64,000 nt of DNA from Galbula dea (GCA_013399015.1 VWZX01005792.1:1605529-1669528), one strand, 5' to 3'; counted from the first letter of the stretch, positions 1 through 15,400 are shown. Made by a program: numbers and translations. The notes: a model not told the origin generated them from the sequence alone.

Positions 1-28
1 ATGTGTGCTTTGCTCTTAGCAGAAGTCC

Positions 29-155
29 CAGAACAAGACCCATCTGGATGCTCTTCTGTGTGACCTGGTCTAGGGAATCCTGCTGTGGCAGGGGGGGTTG
101 GACTAGATGATCTTTCAAGGTCCCTTCCAACTCCTAATATTCTGTGATTCTGTAA
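29..155 (+). mobile_element. CR1 LINE, 3' end fragment
   Basis: Typical CR1 3' end: GACCTGGTCTAGGGAATCC, then GGACTAGATGATCTTTC and AGGTCCCTTCCAACTCC, ending in ATTCTGTGATTCTGT. Confidence 0.85.
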
Positions 156-2002
156 ACTGATAGGGTTGTTAGTGCTTCTGTGGTGCTATGAGCCATAGTT
201 GCTAAGATCTGAATTTTGAATATAAATCCTATTATAGAGAAAAAACACTGCCCATAATGGAAATATTTTTTCAATTCATTACTGCATAATAGATGAAAAT
301 AATTTAAATCTTTTGGTATTAAAAAATCTCATGATAAAAAGATACAAATCATGATCATATCATTATTATCATAAAAGAAGACGTTTATACTTTTTAAGGT
401 AAATGACATGAGCATAATTACTTACCTTAATCACACATGTGGGCATTCAGATCAGACAAATGTTACATATATCATTAAAAGGTGTGAAAGCAACAATATT
501 TAAATACAGTATGATGAGCATTTTATTTCTAAAAAGCAATACCAATTCTAAAACCGTGCATCAAGTTATAGCTACCCTGCAAAATTACAGGCATCTGCTC
601 TAACCAGAGATCTCATCTTAGTTCCATTTTGCTTTCTGTATTGACATTTATTTATGTTTGAAGAAATAACTCTCAGGTACTAAGTTTGATAAGAGGCCCT
701 TATCTTCATGTAAAGTTACCTTCTAATAAAGATGCTACTTCACAGCCCAGAAACTGCACACATTCCAATTACTAAATCTATTTCATACTCTTACAGAAAA
801 ATTAAATCCTTGCTGCAGCATAAGGTGTTTATTGACTAAATGAACCTTTGTCATGATACAACTGAAGGTACACAGCTAGAGCTTTATTGCCACTGAAAAA
901 TAATCTCTGTTAACAATGATTTCATTAGGTTAATACTAAACATCATTTTGTCTCTGTGCTCAGTGAAATCAGCGGGGTAATGGTAAGGGTAACAAGGATG
1001 GTACCCAAGAAAATTTGGACTTGAGATAAAATGGAAAACTTTTCCTTTTATATCCTCACAGTGCCAGCAGCCTTTCTTCAGTGTTGTCCTGGGTACTTTA
1101 AATGATATTCTTAAAAGAAAAGATTTTGAGCCGTGAGAATCTCACATTTCAGCCTTCTTCAGTTAAAATTATGAAGTAGTTGTAATAGCAGTACTAAGTA
1201 AAACAGGCAGGAAAAACAGCACTGTTAGTACAATCACTACAGAACAGCCAGAGTACTCAGTAACCTTTCACAGATGGCATGTAATGCAATAGAGTTCATA
1301 ATTTAGGTTTTCAGATAAGATTAACACTTGAATGCATCTTAAGTGACTGAAAAAGACAGGAAGCAAGACACCACAAAGCTGGCACAGGAGGAAAACCATA
1401 AACAGCTAGAAGAACAAAAACAGCAGTTTCAAATTACATAATTTTCTCTTGCCACAAGGACCTAAGTATCCCAAACCCACAAGGTTATTTTTCTCCCACA
1501 ACTCCATCCCTCATTTTCTATCATAAACATCCAATGATTTGCCCAATACTTTTGACTTGGGCCCTGATTTTGCACACCTGCACACACATTTAAGTTTACT
1601 CAAATAAGTAGCATAATTGGCTATAATAAGACAATTAATGAAACATGCAAATCTTTTAGGATCTCTGGCTTTGTTCTGCTAAGGTGAAGCAGGATGACAA
1701 AAAACTTCATTCCTAAAAGTATAACAAAGAACTTTACAGTGGCAGGAAGAAGAAAAAAACCAAGCATTTCACAGATTCCTTAAAAGAAGTTCCAATTATT
1801 TAAAAGATGCACTGAAAATGCTAACAGAAATATAGAAATAATCTTTGCTCTACTGTGTCTCTTCATAATGCAAATACAAGTTGTCCATATTCCAAATTAG
1901 AGAATTTTAGAAAATTAATACCAGTAATTTCAAACTAACACATTCTTCTCTGTCATACACTGTGCCAAACTCTACATTATCAGACTTCATCATCTTTACT
2001 TG

Positions 2003-2162
2003 TAAGTCCTGGGGAACAGGAGAAGTGCCTGGAGCTTGGAGGAAGGCAAATGTCACTCCAGTCTTCAAAAAGGGCAAGAAGGAGGACCTGGGAACTATAG
2101 ACCAGTCAGCCTCACCTCCATCCCTGGAAAGGTGATGGAACACTTTATCCTTGACTCTGCCT
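2003..2162 (+). mobile_element. CR1 LINE fragment, 5' part of the reverse transcriptase domain
   Basis: The plus strand carries GGAGGAAGGCAAATGTCACT and GGGAACTATAGACCAGTCAG, the decayed K-KG-K-DPGNYRPVSLTS region of CR1 ORF2. Truncated at both ends and without 3' end. Confidence 0.75.
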
Positions 2163-2422
2163 CTAGGCACTCAGTAGTATAATGCATTTTGCAACTACTG
2201 AATGAAAATTTATATTGCACTAAAATAAATGTCTTGTAAAAAGTCAGTTACAAATTGCTTTGGTCTTTTGTAGCTTAATTTATCACCAATATGCAGAAAA
2301 ATTATCAGGAAACCTGATGAAAGTTTAAAATTGATTGTCCAAAAGGATGTGTATTTAATGATAAATATATTTTCTCTGTAGATGTTATAGCACAAAAGAA
2401 CACAATAATAATAAATAAATGC

Positions 2423-2428
2423 TTTATT
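2423..2428 (-). terminator. GRK7: Candidate GRK7 polyadenylation signal AATAAA
   Basis: TTTATT on the plus strand reads AATAAA on the minus strand, about 650 nt after the GRK7 stop. It is the first good hexamer I see downstream of the stop. Transcript ends are not otherwise visible, so this is a candidate only. Confidence 0.35.
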
Positions 2429-3080
2429 CAATTAAATTGTTGCAATCTTATCTTCACTCTGTTAGAATCAACTTTGAAAAGAGTTTGATTCTGTTGGTCC
2501 TATTCCCTAGTGATATTTAGAGCCTCTTTTGCACTTTATGACAATTTGAACATATGACAATCAAACCATCCAAAAACTACAAGAAATTAAGAAAACAATA
2601 GACTGGCTAAACAGTAAGATTCCAAGTTTCACATGGTATAGGAGTTTCATTGTCTAACCAAGATTATTACTTGAAAATCAAAAACCAAAAATCCCTGAAA
2701 ACTGTAGAACAAAGAGGAAGTGTTAGTAGAAATAACAAGAAAATAGAAAGAAAACCAACAAGTTATTGTATTCAAAATGGTAGTTAGTCATTTTCAAAAG
2801 GGGTTGCCTCTTCACCCTATTTCAGAATTTCTATACTCCTAAGGTTTTTAGATAAATATGGTTCTTCATCTTGATAAATCTCCAATGAAATAAAAATATT
2901 CTCTCTTTTGCTAGAGCAAAATAAAATAATAGAGTCTATACAGCTGGGGGTCCTACATGGCCTGTCAATGCCACATGACACTGATTGGTGGTTCTTAAAC
3001 AGATGCACTGAGCTTCTGAAACAATGTCAGAATATGGAAAGTTCTGAGATGGCTTCTACTTTTTGTTACCGACGTGATAT

Positions 3081-3423
3081 TTACAACAACAAACAAACTC
3101 CTGACTTAGCTTCACCTCCGTTTGCATAACCCCCAGAATCTACTCTGTTAGGATCATTCAGTTCTTCAAAGAGTCCTGTCTCAATAATTTCTTCCTGCCA
3201 GGCTATAGGGACAGCACCTGTAGCAAACTTCTTGAAGAATTTCTTATCTTTGTCATCAAACTCAATTCCTCGTACTTCAGAGAAGTCAGCAATGTCTGCA
3301 ACATCTTTGGCATAGACAACTGATGGATCTGGCACAAATGGAGGGTCGACAAGGTTTGCCTCTAGCCTGTGGAAATTTATTGTTTTGAAGAAACTATGCT
3401 TTCTTGGATCATCATCTTCATTT
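3081..3423 (-). CDS. GRK7: GRK7 exon 4 (codons 438-551 and stop), C-tail with CAAX box
   Basis: Acceptor TTATTGCAG then AAATGAAGATGATG (R/NEDDDPRKHSFFKTINF). Includes PPFVPDPSVVYAKDV and the prenylation signal CLLL just before TAA (3083-3081). Confidence 0.95.
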
Positions 3424-6400
3424 CTGCAATAAAGGAAAAGTTTGTTAATCAGTATGATGTTTTGCTCTCAGACATATATGGGGAGGAGATTTTAATACAT
3501 ATATATATATATATATATTGCAATGCAATTCCGTTTTTTCATAACCAAAGAATGCTGCACTGCACAGGATAGTGGTGAGATGTTGGAATAGGCTGTCCAG
3601 GGAGGTGGTGGAGTCACCATCCCTGGAGGTTTTTAAGAAGAGGATAGATGTGTTTCTTCAGGGGATGATTTAGGGGTAAGAGTAGTGTAGGGCTATTGGT
3701 TGGACTAGATGATCTTGAGGGTCCTTGCCAACTGTAATGATTCTGTGATTCTGTGGATAAGCAAAGTGAGACATGGAAAACATCCTGATCCCATTATTCA
3801 TCACCTCTCGGAGTAAATCAGTCCAAGCAAGGTGCCATGCAAAAGTTGCAGTCCTGCTTCTGCCAGCACACTGAGATAGCCATATCCAAAGATACACTTT
3901 AAACAAAACTGAAGACACAGCAGGAGGGGGAGGGGGACTATCAGACTTACTATCCAACAGTGACCATCCAACGGTCAGCTCTATATTAATTAGGACAAAA
4001 ATATCCATTAAACTCTAGACTGGGTTAATACATCTAGGGACTGACTCTGAAGAGCAACAGTGAATAGGAAACTGGTGGCAAAAGACATTTCTGTTCTTAT
4101 CTTAAAGCAGCTATGCATTTACATCATCAAACTCACTTATGATGCTCTCATAAACACCCTCAGTTATTAGTAAGTCTGCTTATTCAAATTAACTACTCTT
4201 ATAAATGAACAAAGATTTTAAGCAAGACATCCACAACTTATATTAGCGAAAGTATGTGTGCCACCGTCACAAAATCCTTTATTACAATTGTTAAAACCCA
4301 ATAATAAAATCCAGAAAGGACTAAAATGATTATAAATACATATTTTAAGTACATCTTACAAAACAACAACTGCAGACCTCTGGGAGAACTTCTGCTGTAA
4401 AGAAACAGGGAATTGTTTCATTGTAGAAATGCAGACCGGTAGATACAGAGACTTGTAGGATAATCTGGTAAGAATGAACTGAGCCTCAAATGTGTGTTTG
4501 TTAAAGCATGACCAATGATCACAGCTTTTGAACTGTGCCTTTGGTGTCAAGGCCTACAAAGTTTGCATTTTGAATTCCAGTAAAAGCAGGAGCTGAGAGA
4601 ACCACTGTATTTTCTATGACCATGAATGTTTTTTAATGTATGCAGAACAGCTCCTCAAGCTTGCCACTACTGCCAGTTCCTCACATGCTGTCCCACCATA
4701 CTTCTATTCTGCCTTGGTGCTATCGAGGTACAGATGAGATGAAACTATCAGCTGCCTTCTTCAGCTCCCTTGTTAGAACATTGTGCTTTTACTGCCTGGT
4801 TCTTCTGAGCAGGTCACCACCAGCCAATAACCACTGTACACCACCATTACCAGGATGTTAGATCACAGCCTGAAGAACGATATCTGGGCTACCAACTGGG
4901 CCCCCTGGGCAATGAAAAATTGATGTTTTCAACCAAAAAGACCAGTATGAATACGATTATGAATGTATAGATTAAGCCAACAGGGGTCATCACCTCTGCA
5001 TATATATAGTATTGCAAAATCATCTCCTAATTTAAATAGCTAGTGATAAACATGTACTTGAAACATCCTCAAGTTGAATGTGATTTATTTACATTCATTG
5101 TTAGCTTGAAGTGCATTAGAGTTGCTGTTCAAATTACCTAGTGTTCTGGAACACTAGAGGGCTGGTAGTGCCAAAATCCTTCTGCACAGATGAACTCACA
5201 AAAATTTAACTTCATTTTGCTTTCCTTTTCTGTAACATAAACCAAAAAGCACTAGAAGCTGGGGAAGGCTCCAGAATGGATTGCTGCAGTGTTTCTTCTC
5301 CTGACTTATTTTCTGACACTGCCTAAACTACAAAAAGTTTAAAAACAAAGCTACAGGAACACCACCTACTGGAACCAACTGAGGCATCTTCCAACTAGCT
5401 GGAGAAGAACTTGAGCTCCTCCTATGTGAACTGCACATTTACATAACTTACATAGAAAGAGCAAAAGAACAAGAGAACTCATCTAAACTCTGTTAATTTT
5501 GTATCCCTCCATTAAAAAAAAAATAAATAAAATAAAATCCCTTTACAGATCTGGGATTTTGACATCAACCCTAAAATGCATGAGTGGAGAAAAAGGGTCT
5601 TTCCTGAGTTAGCCAGTGACATTGAGTCTTCAGTAAAAGAGTGGAGTATTTTAAAAAGTCAGGTGTACAATTAAAGCTGTCATTGAGCAGCTTTAACTTA
5701 TGCAACAGGCACTTATGTAGATAACCCAAGGTCTTGTTGTCCTTAGTAGAATTACAGTGCTAATCTTTACATAAGGATGAGCTGTCCTGAACAGTATTGC
5801 CCTGTTTAAGAGGCACATGCAGGCTTTTATTCTGTATCATGCCCAGGCATGGTATACATCCTATCGTTTTCCTTCTCTAAGTACAGTATGTAAGAGTAAG
5901 AGTATCTTAAATGTATGGTACTTAAGAGTAAGAATATCTTAAATAACAGAAAATATAAAATAATCTGCACAATTACCTTTATGTGTGCAATTATATTTTC
6001 CCATTGCTGAGAAGTAATATAAAAGTAAGCAGAGAGAATGATTGTAAATGATGTGTCTACTTCACAAAAACACTGTAAGGCTAAATGTATCCAATCTGTC
6101 TCACTAGAAATGCACTATTTTGTTTTTACATATATACACACATATCTGAAGGATCAGAGATAATACAAGTTAAAAATTACAATGCTTAGCTTTCCAATTT
6201 TCTTCTTATTGAACAGTTACTTGAAATTGCTAAATCAGGGACACAGCCCAAAGCCACCTTTGAAATCTCAAAAAATGTTTTGCTATACAAGAATTTGCAC
6301 CCAATATTCTTTTCCTCCCTTTTTTCCCTGGGATGAGTCAGGAAGACCAGAACCTCCACAAGATTTGAGTAAAGCAGAGGGGCTAAGGTCTCTTCAGTAA

Positions 6401-9400
6401 GAAGCCAACGACATAGCCTTGCAAATGAGATATCTCAGGAAAGAGAATCCACACTGCAGATTTGGATTTTTGCCCACATCATTCCAGGAAATCGAAAAAG
6501 CCTAAGATTCTGCACTCGGCCTGCATTAGCAAAGATGCAGGTACCTACCTGAATATCCTTTCCCTTTAGGAAAGAAAATGCAAGAGAAACAGGCTGCTCT
6601 CTTCTCCCATAACTATATAGAGTCTAACCCCATAAAACACCAAGAAGGGAACTCATAATTAGTCATCCAGGGTGAGAACAGACAATTAAACTTTTGCAAC
6701 AAAATTCCTTATTTCCATATTATCTGCGAAACTTTCCGCCTCTCTCTTTCTAGACGTGAAAGGGAAAATTCAGTACTCTGTAGAAGGTCAAGATCTAACC
6801 TTATTTTGTGCAATATGCAAAATAATATTGTTGCAGCTTTCATCTGGCTTTTACTGAGTTTGAGAAATGAGACATACCTGCTTCCTAAACGATTCTCTGT
6901 TTTCTTAGCCAAAAACAGTCGGCAAATATCTTTCGCTTCCTCTGTAAAGTTGGCATGTTCAAATTTCACCTCATCTTCCAGAGTTCTTCTTTTAACTTCA
7001 TCCTTACCAACCTTTTCTTTGTAATCCTTGAATGGTGTTCGCCCAGCAACCATCTCATAAATGCTACACCCCATAGCAAACCAGTCCACAGGATAGCTGT
7101 AATCTTCTTCCTTCAGGATTTCCGGAGCCATATAACCATTTGTCCCAGCCTATTGCAAACATACAGGCAGATTATACAATGTCAGTAGTGAAATGCAGAC
7201 AATTAAGCAGACTAATCTATAACACTTCCAAAATACTCATAATACAATTGATACATTTTGTATCTAGAAACTCTGTACAATTTGGGTTTTTTTAATCTGG
7301 AAACTCTGAGGTCTAATTCTCTTTCTTCACATGAACTGTATCTGTCCTTAAACGTCTTAGCATATTGGAAAACTGTCTTATAAATACTCTAGAAAGGTGA
7401 AAATCTGTGCAATTTCTACCTAAGAGCAGTTTCTTTTTAAACTACTGTTCCTCTTGCTTTCTTCTTCCATGTTAGTGTTTTTCGTGTTGAAGACAGTGTT
7501 GTTTTGTCCTGTCAACACAAGTAGAAATCAATTTGAAAAGATCCAAAAAGGAAAAAAATCAGACAAACAATGGATGAGTCCCCTGCCATTCAGTGGTTAT
7601 AACTGCTCCAACACAGAAGTCTGCTGCCAGTAAGAAAACACTTGTCAAAGCCGGTAGCTGAGCTGCATGAGGAAGTTCTCATCCACACTCCCTGTTGGCC
7701 ATCAAGGGCAAAGAAAAACCCTTAAAACCACTGTAAGAAAGGAAAACTATGAAAATTACAGTTAGTAAATTACATACATTCAGAAGAATGAATGAGTTAG
7801 TATTCCCTAACTTAAAAAAAGCTCTCTGAATAAAGACTACTACTATATACAGCACTAATGGACCCTTCTCAAAGACAAGTGACCAGTCTTTTGAGAGGGA
7901 AATCTGCCTGCTTCCTTTCCAGACAGGCCTGGCTTGTTGCCTTTGTGGGACAGAATGCAGAGTGTTCAAAATAGCTCCTGCTACTCTCTCTAGGGAGCTG
8001 ATTCACCTGGGAGGGAAGAGAGGAAGACCCTCTCTGTACACTTTCTGCTGCACTGTTACATGACAGAAGATGTGAGATCTCAATCAAAACAACATTCGCT
8101 TAGCTGACCCAACATTTCCTGCTGCATCTGATGCTGTATCTTATTCTGTATATTTACCAGATTCAGCTAACAGTGGCAAATATGCCAGAAGTTGCTTGAA
8201 CCTCTTTTATATCTTTTTGTAACACTGGGCCTGAGGTATTAATAGTATTACTATTTAAAATGCAAAATCATGTTTGTGCAAAATCCCACTAAAGGTTATT
8301 GAAGATATTATTACCAGAACACAAGTAGCATAAAAGACTCACTCCAAAGCAAAACAGTTAGAAAAAAGTAACTAGAATGAGAGCTCATTTGGGCAAATTA
8401 TATTTGTAAAAAGCACAGTTCAAGAGATTAATTTTATTTTACAGGGTTTGGGTAACTCTAATTTTTAAGATTTTAGGCACAGTATTTATCCCCCTATAAA
8501 CTGTACCTCATGCCACCACACATTACGGCTTGTACTCTACTATAAACAATATGTGCAAGAGGGAAAAAATTAGCATCAATTACAACAGAAGCCTAATGAA
8601 CAGAACATTAAATCCAGTTTGGTTTTCCTCCTTTTTTAAACTTTTTTTGGGGGGGAGGGACGTGTGTGTGGTTTTTTTAGGCATATACAACAAAATAACT
8701 CCATTTGGTTGAAAAACAGAAATGAGAACAACAAAAATATCAGCCAGGTTGAAAGAGGAAGAAAAGGTTAAAAGCAGACTGCTCTCTCCCTCACTAAACC
8801 CACAAAAGTACAAAGGACTTGGACAGGCATTGCAGCAGTTGATGTCATTCCACAGGTAATTTGTACTGTTTGCATTGAAGTTAGAGCTCATATATTAAGA
8901 GATACTCTGACAGTATTACCTTGTTACATATGGTTACTGTTCCGTTCAGAAAGGGGTACACGTGCTCAAATATGCACCAGAGAACCCAGACCCATCTGGT
9001 TTCATGAAGATCATGAAACCTGGGAGAGGAAAGGTTGAAAGCAGCAGAGTTTGGTAAAGTGGAGGTACAAAGAACTCACTGCAGGTTAGTGAATGTGGAC
9101 ATTAAACAGGCTTCTAAAATACTTTTGGGTTTTGTTTTTTTTCCTTCTGGGAAGCAATAAACATTCCTATTTTTACTGAGATGAAGCTAATGACTTAACT
9201 AACTGCTGAGTCATATCATCATCAAAATGTTCCCTGACAGCAGTATGGTCTTTCTGATAAGACATTACTTTGCTGCAACTTAGCATCATCATATGGGAAC
9301 TGGATAAATCTGACATGGAAAAGTCAGAACTCTGCAATCCTAAATGTGTCTCAAGGCAGTTCCTTTCAGAATGTCTGTTTCCTTCTATTTGTGTTCTTTC

Positions 9401-12400
9401 TTCCAGAGTTGTTTTTTCAAAAGGAAGAGTTGCCAAGCAACTCCAGCCTCTTCCACATGCATTTTCCACCTAACCTTCAGTAAGTCACACTATACAAAAG
9501 AACACTGTTCTTTGACATGGTAGCCATGTTTCTCAAGAACAGAGAAAGCGAGACCATAATTGCAGATCAAAAAGAATGCATGAGCACTATTTAATAGAAA
9601 ATAGAGATGAACTAACAACAGCCTCCCTTCAAACTTAAGTGAAAGACTGTGAATGGGGTTACTGTGAACAAGAATTAAACTTCAAAATTCTAAATTAGTA
9701 GGACTGAGATCTTTTGAGCTGTTACTGAGCTGATCCAGCTCAATCAGAAAAGCTGAGAAGCATGTATTGCTCCTCTGATGTCAAGCATTCCAATTCGGAA
9801 TTTTATGAGAGCTGCTTTTCTCTTGGAGTTTCATCAAAACTTGAACCTAGTCTTAGAACAAATCTCTCCTAACCCTGAAGCTTTCCTACAATTCACAGCA
9901 AAGGAACAGGCTGAAAAACAGGAATCTAAACCTAATCTCCTAACTGCTGAGAAACAACCCCCACTTAAACATTTACCATATTTTAGTAAAAACAAACAAA
10001 TTTCAGAAGTAGACAGCAGTCATATTTAAGGGAGAAGAAATACATAAAACAAGCAAGGGGAAGAAACACATAAATCTCTGCAATCTGTGGTAGAAGGATG
10101 ATAAAGCTGTAAGCATTTGCTGCACTAGGGAACACACACACAAAAAAGGAATTATTCAAGTCCCGGAACTGGAAAACCATATATCCTTCAAATGAAGATT
10201 TAATTCTATCTTTGGGAGTAGATAGCATTAGAGGAAAGCTCAAATCTAAGATCCCTGCACTAATCATTATGGAAAATTATGTCAAAAATCAGATCATCTT
10301 TCCAGGGAAAGAGGTCCTGTGGCAACATGAAAGGCAGCCTCAATGACTCATGAGAAGTTTATTTAAGCAGGTAAAACAGAAGATAAGTGAAGGGAGTTTT
10401 TAAACCATACAACTCTCACTAGCAGCTGTGAGATTTGAGCAGAAGAAAAAATAGTGTATTAGGTAGAAAAAGTACCCACTGATTTGCAAAGCAAAAGTGA
10501 ATCAGAGTAATGAGTTAAGTTACCCTCAGCAGACCAAGAAGTAAATACCTTAAGTTTTACTCAAATATAAAAAGGAAAAAAAAAGGAGACAAAAAGTAAA
10601 TTAAGAAATAACACAGAAAAAGAGAAATGTGTTATGTTTTGAGAAGGGGTCTATTTTCCATGAGCAGATATTGAGTATTTATTTCAGTTACATTTATCTG
10701 ATTTATATGGATGACTCCAAGTATAATTTACTTGCCTATCACACCAAAAATGATTAGGTTTTTATCACTGTGTAGTTATTTTCACTCTTAAATTCAAAAG
10801 TTGTGTATTAACCAAAAAAACCAATTTTTCTTACTAGATCTTAATTTTACATGGATAAATGTCACTCTTTTAATGCAAATAGGGAAAATTAAAACCAACC
10901 AACCAAACAAACAACAAAACCCCTCACACTCAGAAAGCTGAATTGCTTTGTTGTCAACTCTACACTATTAGGACGTGCATTGGGTTTTGACTGAGACCAA
11001 GACTGAGGACATTATTTTCTTCTTTCCTGTAGGATTCCTGGTAAGACCAGGAATCATTTTAATATATGTGTTGACTGCTCAAGTGATCTTACAGAGACAC
11101 AGAAACACATGGAATTACCCATTCACTGAACCTGGAAGTGCCTAATGGGACACAATTAAAAAAGACCCAAAAAATCACAAAGGAGCCAAAGAATGTTATA
11201 TTACCCCTCCTTCTTTTTTTTTTTTTTGCAGAAGGCAGAAATAACATGCTACTGAAGAGTTACATAACTTTTTGTGGTGCAGCCAGTGCAACACTAGCTA
11301 TTTTTTCCTTGCTCTTCTTCTAATACTGTCTTTTGTAATGATGTGCAGGATGCCTTGCCTACGCTGTCTGAAATCTAAACATAGCCATTAAATTTCAGTC
11401 AATTGATTGACTTGCTTTGAAAAAGGGTTAACAGAAATACTTCTCTTTGTTCTTCTGTATCCTGAGAACAACCCAAAATACAGTTTTTAAACAATTCTCT
11501 AAAATGCAGTGACCAAATGCTGCCGTTGGATACATTAGTGCAGAAGTTCTATTAAGTGGAACTGTTGCTTTGAATGTGGTTTGACAGGGCACAGCAGAAA
11601 AGACTCACCTGAAAGTATACAAATCTTTCTTTTGTGAAATGTGATCCTGCATAAATTTTTTAAAAGGTCACATAATTATAATCTTTTAATCATACAAGTA
11701 ATGATGCTGAGAAGCATGAATCACATTCAGTTCCCAGAACAGCCAACAGTACTTGGCACACTACAGCTCCAAGCAGAATGAGGCCTACAATATAAGTAGA
11801 ATCTATTCAGACTGCCATCCTGAGAAGGGAAGATGAACATCAAGTTATCCCAGCCTCTGGCAGATGCACGGGGAGAACAAAACAAAACTCTCTGGAGCTT
11901 TCACCCAGACAGAAACAGGCAAATTAAGAGAAATGGGATTTCGATCTCTTACCTTTTCCCACAGATCTCTGCAAAACAATCTCAATTGATACCACAAACC
12001 AAACAGTAAAGCAAATCAGAATGTCTATCTTTTGTTTGCCATGGCACAAGAACTGTTGAATAGAGCAAAAAAAAAAACAAGCTGAGTTTAGCGCTATCAG
12101 CTGTATCCTGGGGCTTGGTTCTTCCTTCCTCCAAGGGGTGCCACTGCCTGCTTTGTTCTCTTGTCCAGCTGTTCCTCTGCTCCTTCAGCACTGGCCTTAA
12201 TAGACCCTGCAGGAATGCAGGAACAGACCACAGAAAACTCTTCTCTGCACATGAGCAGACCATGGCTCTAGATGCAGAGAAGAACAACTGATCTGCCTCT
12301 ATCCCTCACTTTACAATCTTATTTTTTCTCCCAAAAGACACTGTGAGGAGGAATGGAGCATAATTTAAATGAGTCACACAGAACTGCAGTTCCTCCACTC

Positions 12401-15400
12401 TTTCTCACCACATGTTCACACAGTAACAAAAAACCTAGTTGATAAAATGAATAGACAACTGTCTTTTAAAAGAAGATAAAATCCAATCAAATTAGGACAA
12501 AAGACATCCTTGAAAAGTCACACAGAACAAATTTTGGCATATTGTTAATGCTTAGTAAAGGGAAGGACCTAATGATGGAATGGCCCAACATAAATTGATG
12601 GGCTTCCAGTTCAGAAGAACACAAGGAGGAAAGTTCAGAGTACCAGGATAAGATAATGAGAAAGACTGTATAGGAGCTTAGGAGCTACTGATTCCCACGT
12701 GCTTACACAAAATTCAAGATCAAAGGTTTTTTCATTTTTACATAGGGATATAATTTTAACAAGGAAAGCTGTTTTTGTCTTTAAACATCCACATAGATAA
12801 AAGCACAAAAGGGACAAAGCAAATTTCTGGTGTATTAGGAAAAAAGGAAACAAAATTGCCTCTGGGTTTAAAGATGCTTAACTGAAGTAGTAAAAAAATC
12901 TACCACTGTTTTTTTTACTCTTTAAAGCGTGGAGATCAGTAGTCATTGTAAAAAAAGGAAGTTGCACAAATGAAAGATAAAGCCACTTAGAATCATGGAA
13001 TTGTCAAGAGTTGGAAGGGACCTTAAACATCATCTAGGTCCAACCTCTCTGCTTGGCAGGGACACCATCCACTAGATCAGGTTACTTCAGTGACAGTAAG
13101 GGCTGGCTGCCTCACTGCTCACACTTGGAAGGATACAGACACAGTTACAGCATGTTTTTTAGTTTACATTCATGGTATATAAAAATGAAAGGAATAAAGG
13201 GCTTGAGGAAGGACAGTCTGCTAACTGGGCACCAATTTTAACCTCTGACTCTACAGCATCTTCCACTTTCTTCCTGTGTGATCACATACAAATCACTATC
13301 TTTGCCTCAGATTTCTACTGGAGATAGAACCTATTAACATCCCCACCTTAGTGAAGTGTCATCAGAAGAAACAGGCACTCACAGACAGTGAAGCAATCAG
13401 ACATTATAGAGATGGAGCATATAGGACAAGCAGAACACTTGGTACAGATTCTTAACCACAAATTAGAATTTAAGAATTTTTGGGGTTCTCTAGACTTACT
13501 GTAACATGATTTTCCCTTTAATTTCCCTTTAAACTTCTCCTGACCACTTTCCATCTGTAATGTGTGATCAATACTTTGTCAGAGATGTTCATAGTTTAAC
13601 TACTCAATGACTACCAAATATTCCATAAGCAATATTAATAAGGGAGAAAATTCTCCATCTGCTTAGTTCTGTCTCCATTTTATGAAGTTCTTTATAATGA
13701 ATCAAATACAGTAGCACAGCACAATGTGTAGGTGGCTTTCTCAAAAAGGGGATCTCAAAGAAAAACTCTGTGTTCACTGCCAGTGTAACTGAGGGGACAG
13801 GACTGCAATGTGCCCTGAGAAAGGTATTGGCCCTCCAATGTAAGTACAGCCCTTGTAGGTTAAGCAGTGCATACAAGCATAAGGCCTGGATGGTTACTGT
13901 CTACTACTGAAATCCAGAGGAATTTATCTACCTTATCTTTCAGGATTATGACTAATGTTGGAAGCACTATTCTTTTACATGTATATTCAGTATATTCTGT
14001 CATCCTGTCTGTAAATTAAGATAGGGCAGACTATAAGAACCTGGTATGTACATTGATACTTCTCTAATTTATTTTCCTAGACTCCATCTGTTTGCAGTTC
14101 AAGGCCTTCCAGACACGGAAACGGCTTCTCTCAACCAAACCTGTCTTCCATCAATTGTCCACTCTCCTGCTGAAAATACATTAATTCTTAGATCCTACAA
14201 GACCTATTCCAAGAGTCCTGCAGCTTCACTACACATTGTGTTAAGAACCTTCTCCATGTAGTTTCAACCTGCTATTTTTCACTAGCAGATTTTAAGCTTG
14301 AATCATGAGCCAACCAAGCCCATAGTTTTCACTTGTTTGTGTCTGTAATTTCAGGATTTTATCTCGTCTTCATAAAAGAATTATTATACATTGATTAACT
14401 GAAACCACTCATCACAGTATGTGGAATGTCACATATGGCCCAATAAGAACAGAAGTACTACATTCCTCACCATTCCATAGTTTACAGTTCCTGCAATACT
14501 ATTTCTAGTTAAATCAGTCAAATCAACAGTTCATTGAATTACACTGTCAGTCAACTCTTGCATTTCTTACCCAATAAAATAAAAACATATTTGACAATGT
14601 TGAACAAACAAAACAGCCTACTGGCTGATTTATTAAAGAAATAATTCCAGAATGTATATTATTTTTTATAATAAATAATGAGCCTCAAGAAACAAAGGGA
14701 TTAAACAGTAGTATTTATCATTACATAGCATTTTCATCTTCAATTAGCTTAATTAAGCTTTCTACCAGCTCTAGAAACTTGATAAATAATATTATCTCTT
14801 GCTTTTTTATAGCATATGCTACTGTAAGATTAAAGTGAATTAACAACAAGTGTTAGAGGTCATGCAGAGACCTGATGCTACGTCTAAAAGGGCTCCAATG
14901 TATTTTTTCCCAGACAGAAAATTGTGTCTTGTGGGTGGCATGCCCTGTGCAGCAAAAGCATTTCATGGGACAGATTGCATTCTCATTATTTTAAATGACT
15001 ACAGTACATTTTCTGCCATCTCCAAAACCACAGGAGGCAGAAACATCCCACAAAATCATTTTTGCTCACTTCACTCTCATGATTACGGCATCCAAAGTGG
15101 GTAAGTTTTCATTCCATAAAGTGTAGCTTTCAGATATTAAAAAAAATCCAAAATACCTGCCATGATGACACACTTCACAACAGCTGTGACTATAAAAAAA
15201 CCTAAGAACAGGTAAAATAATAAATTTTGTACGTCATACTTAAAAATACATAAGCAGAATGGTGGTTTTGAAAGTGTGAAATAGCAGCAAGTCACTCCAA
15301 TTCTGAGCAAATGAAGGGTTGTCATTTTTCAAAGTGCAAAGGAAGAATGAACTCTTATAGAATTTTATCCAATAAGAATGCCATTTGATAATGACCAAAG

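Larger units (their letters stand above)
1..3080. other. GRK7 3' UTR and downstream flank
   Basis: AT-rich. Holds the CR1 pieces at 29-155 and 2003-2162 and the candidate polyadenylation site near 2425. No exon of another gene seen; the next gene in the human order, ATP1B3, would lie further left. Confidence 0.6.
3424..6877 (-). other. GRK7: GRK7 intron 3
   Basis: 3.45 kb bounded by GTATGT and TTATTGCAG. Contains an (AT)n run, one CR1 end and a small tandem repeat; nothing coding seen. Confidence 0.9.
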
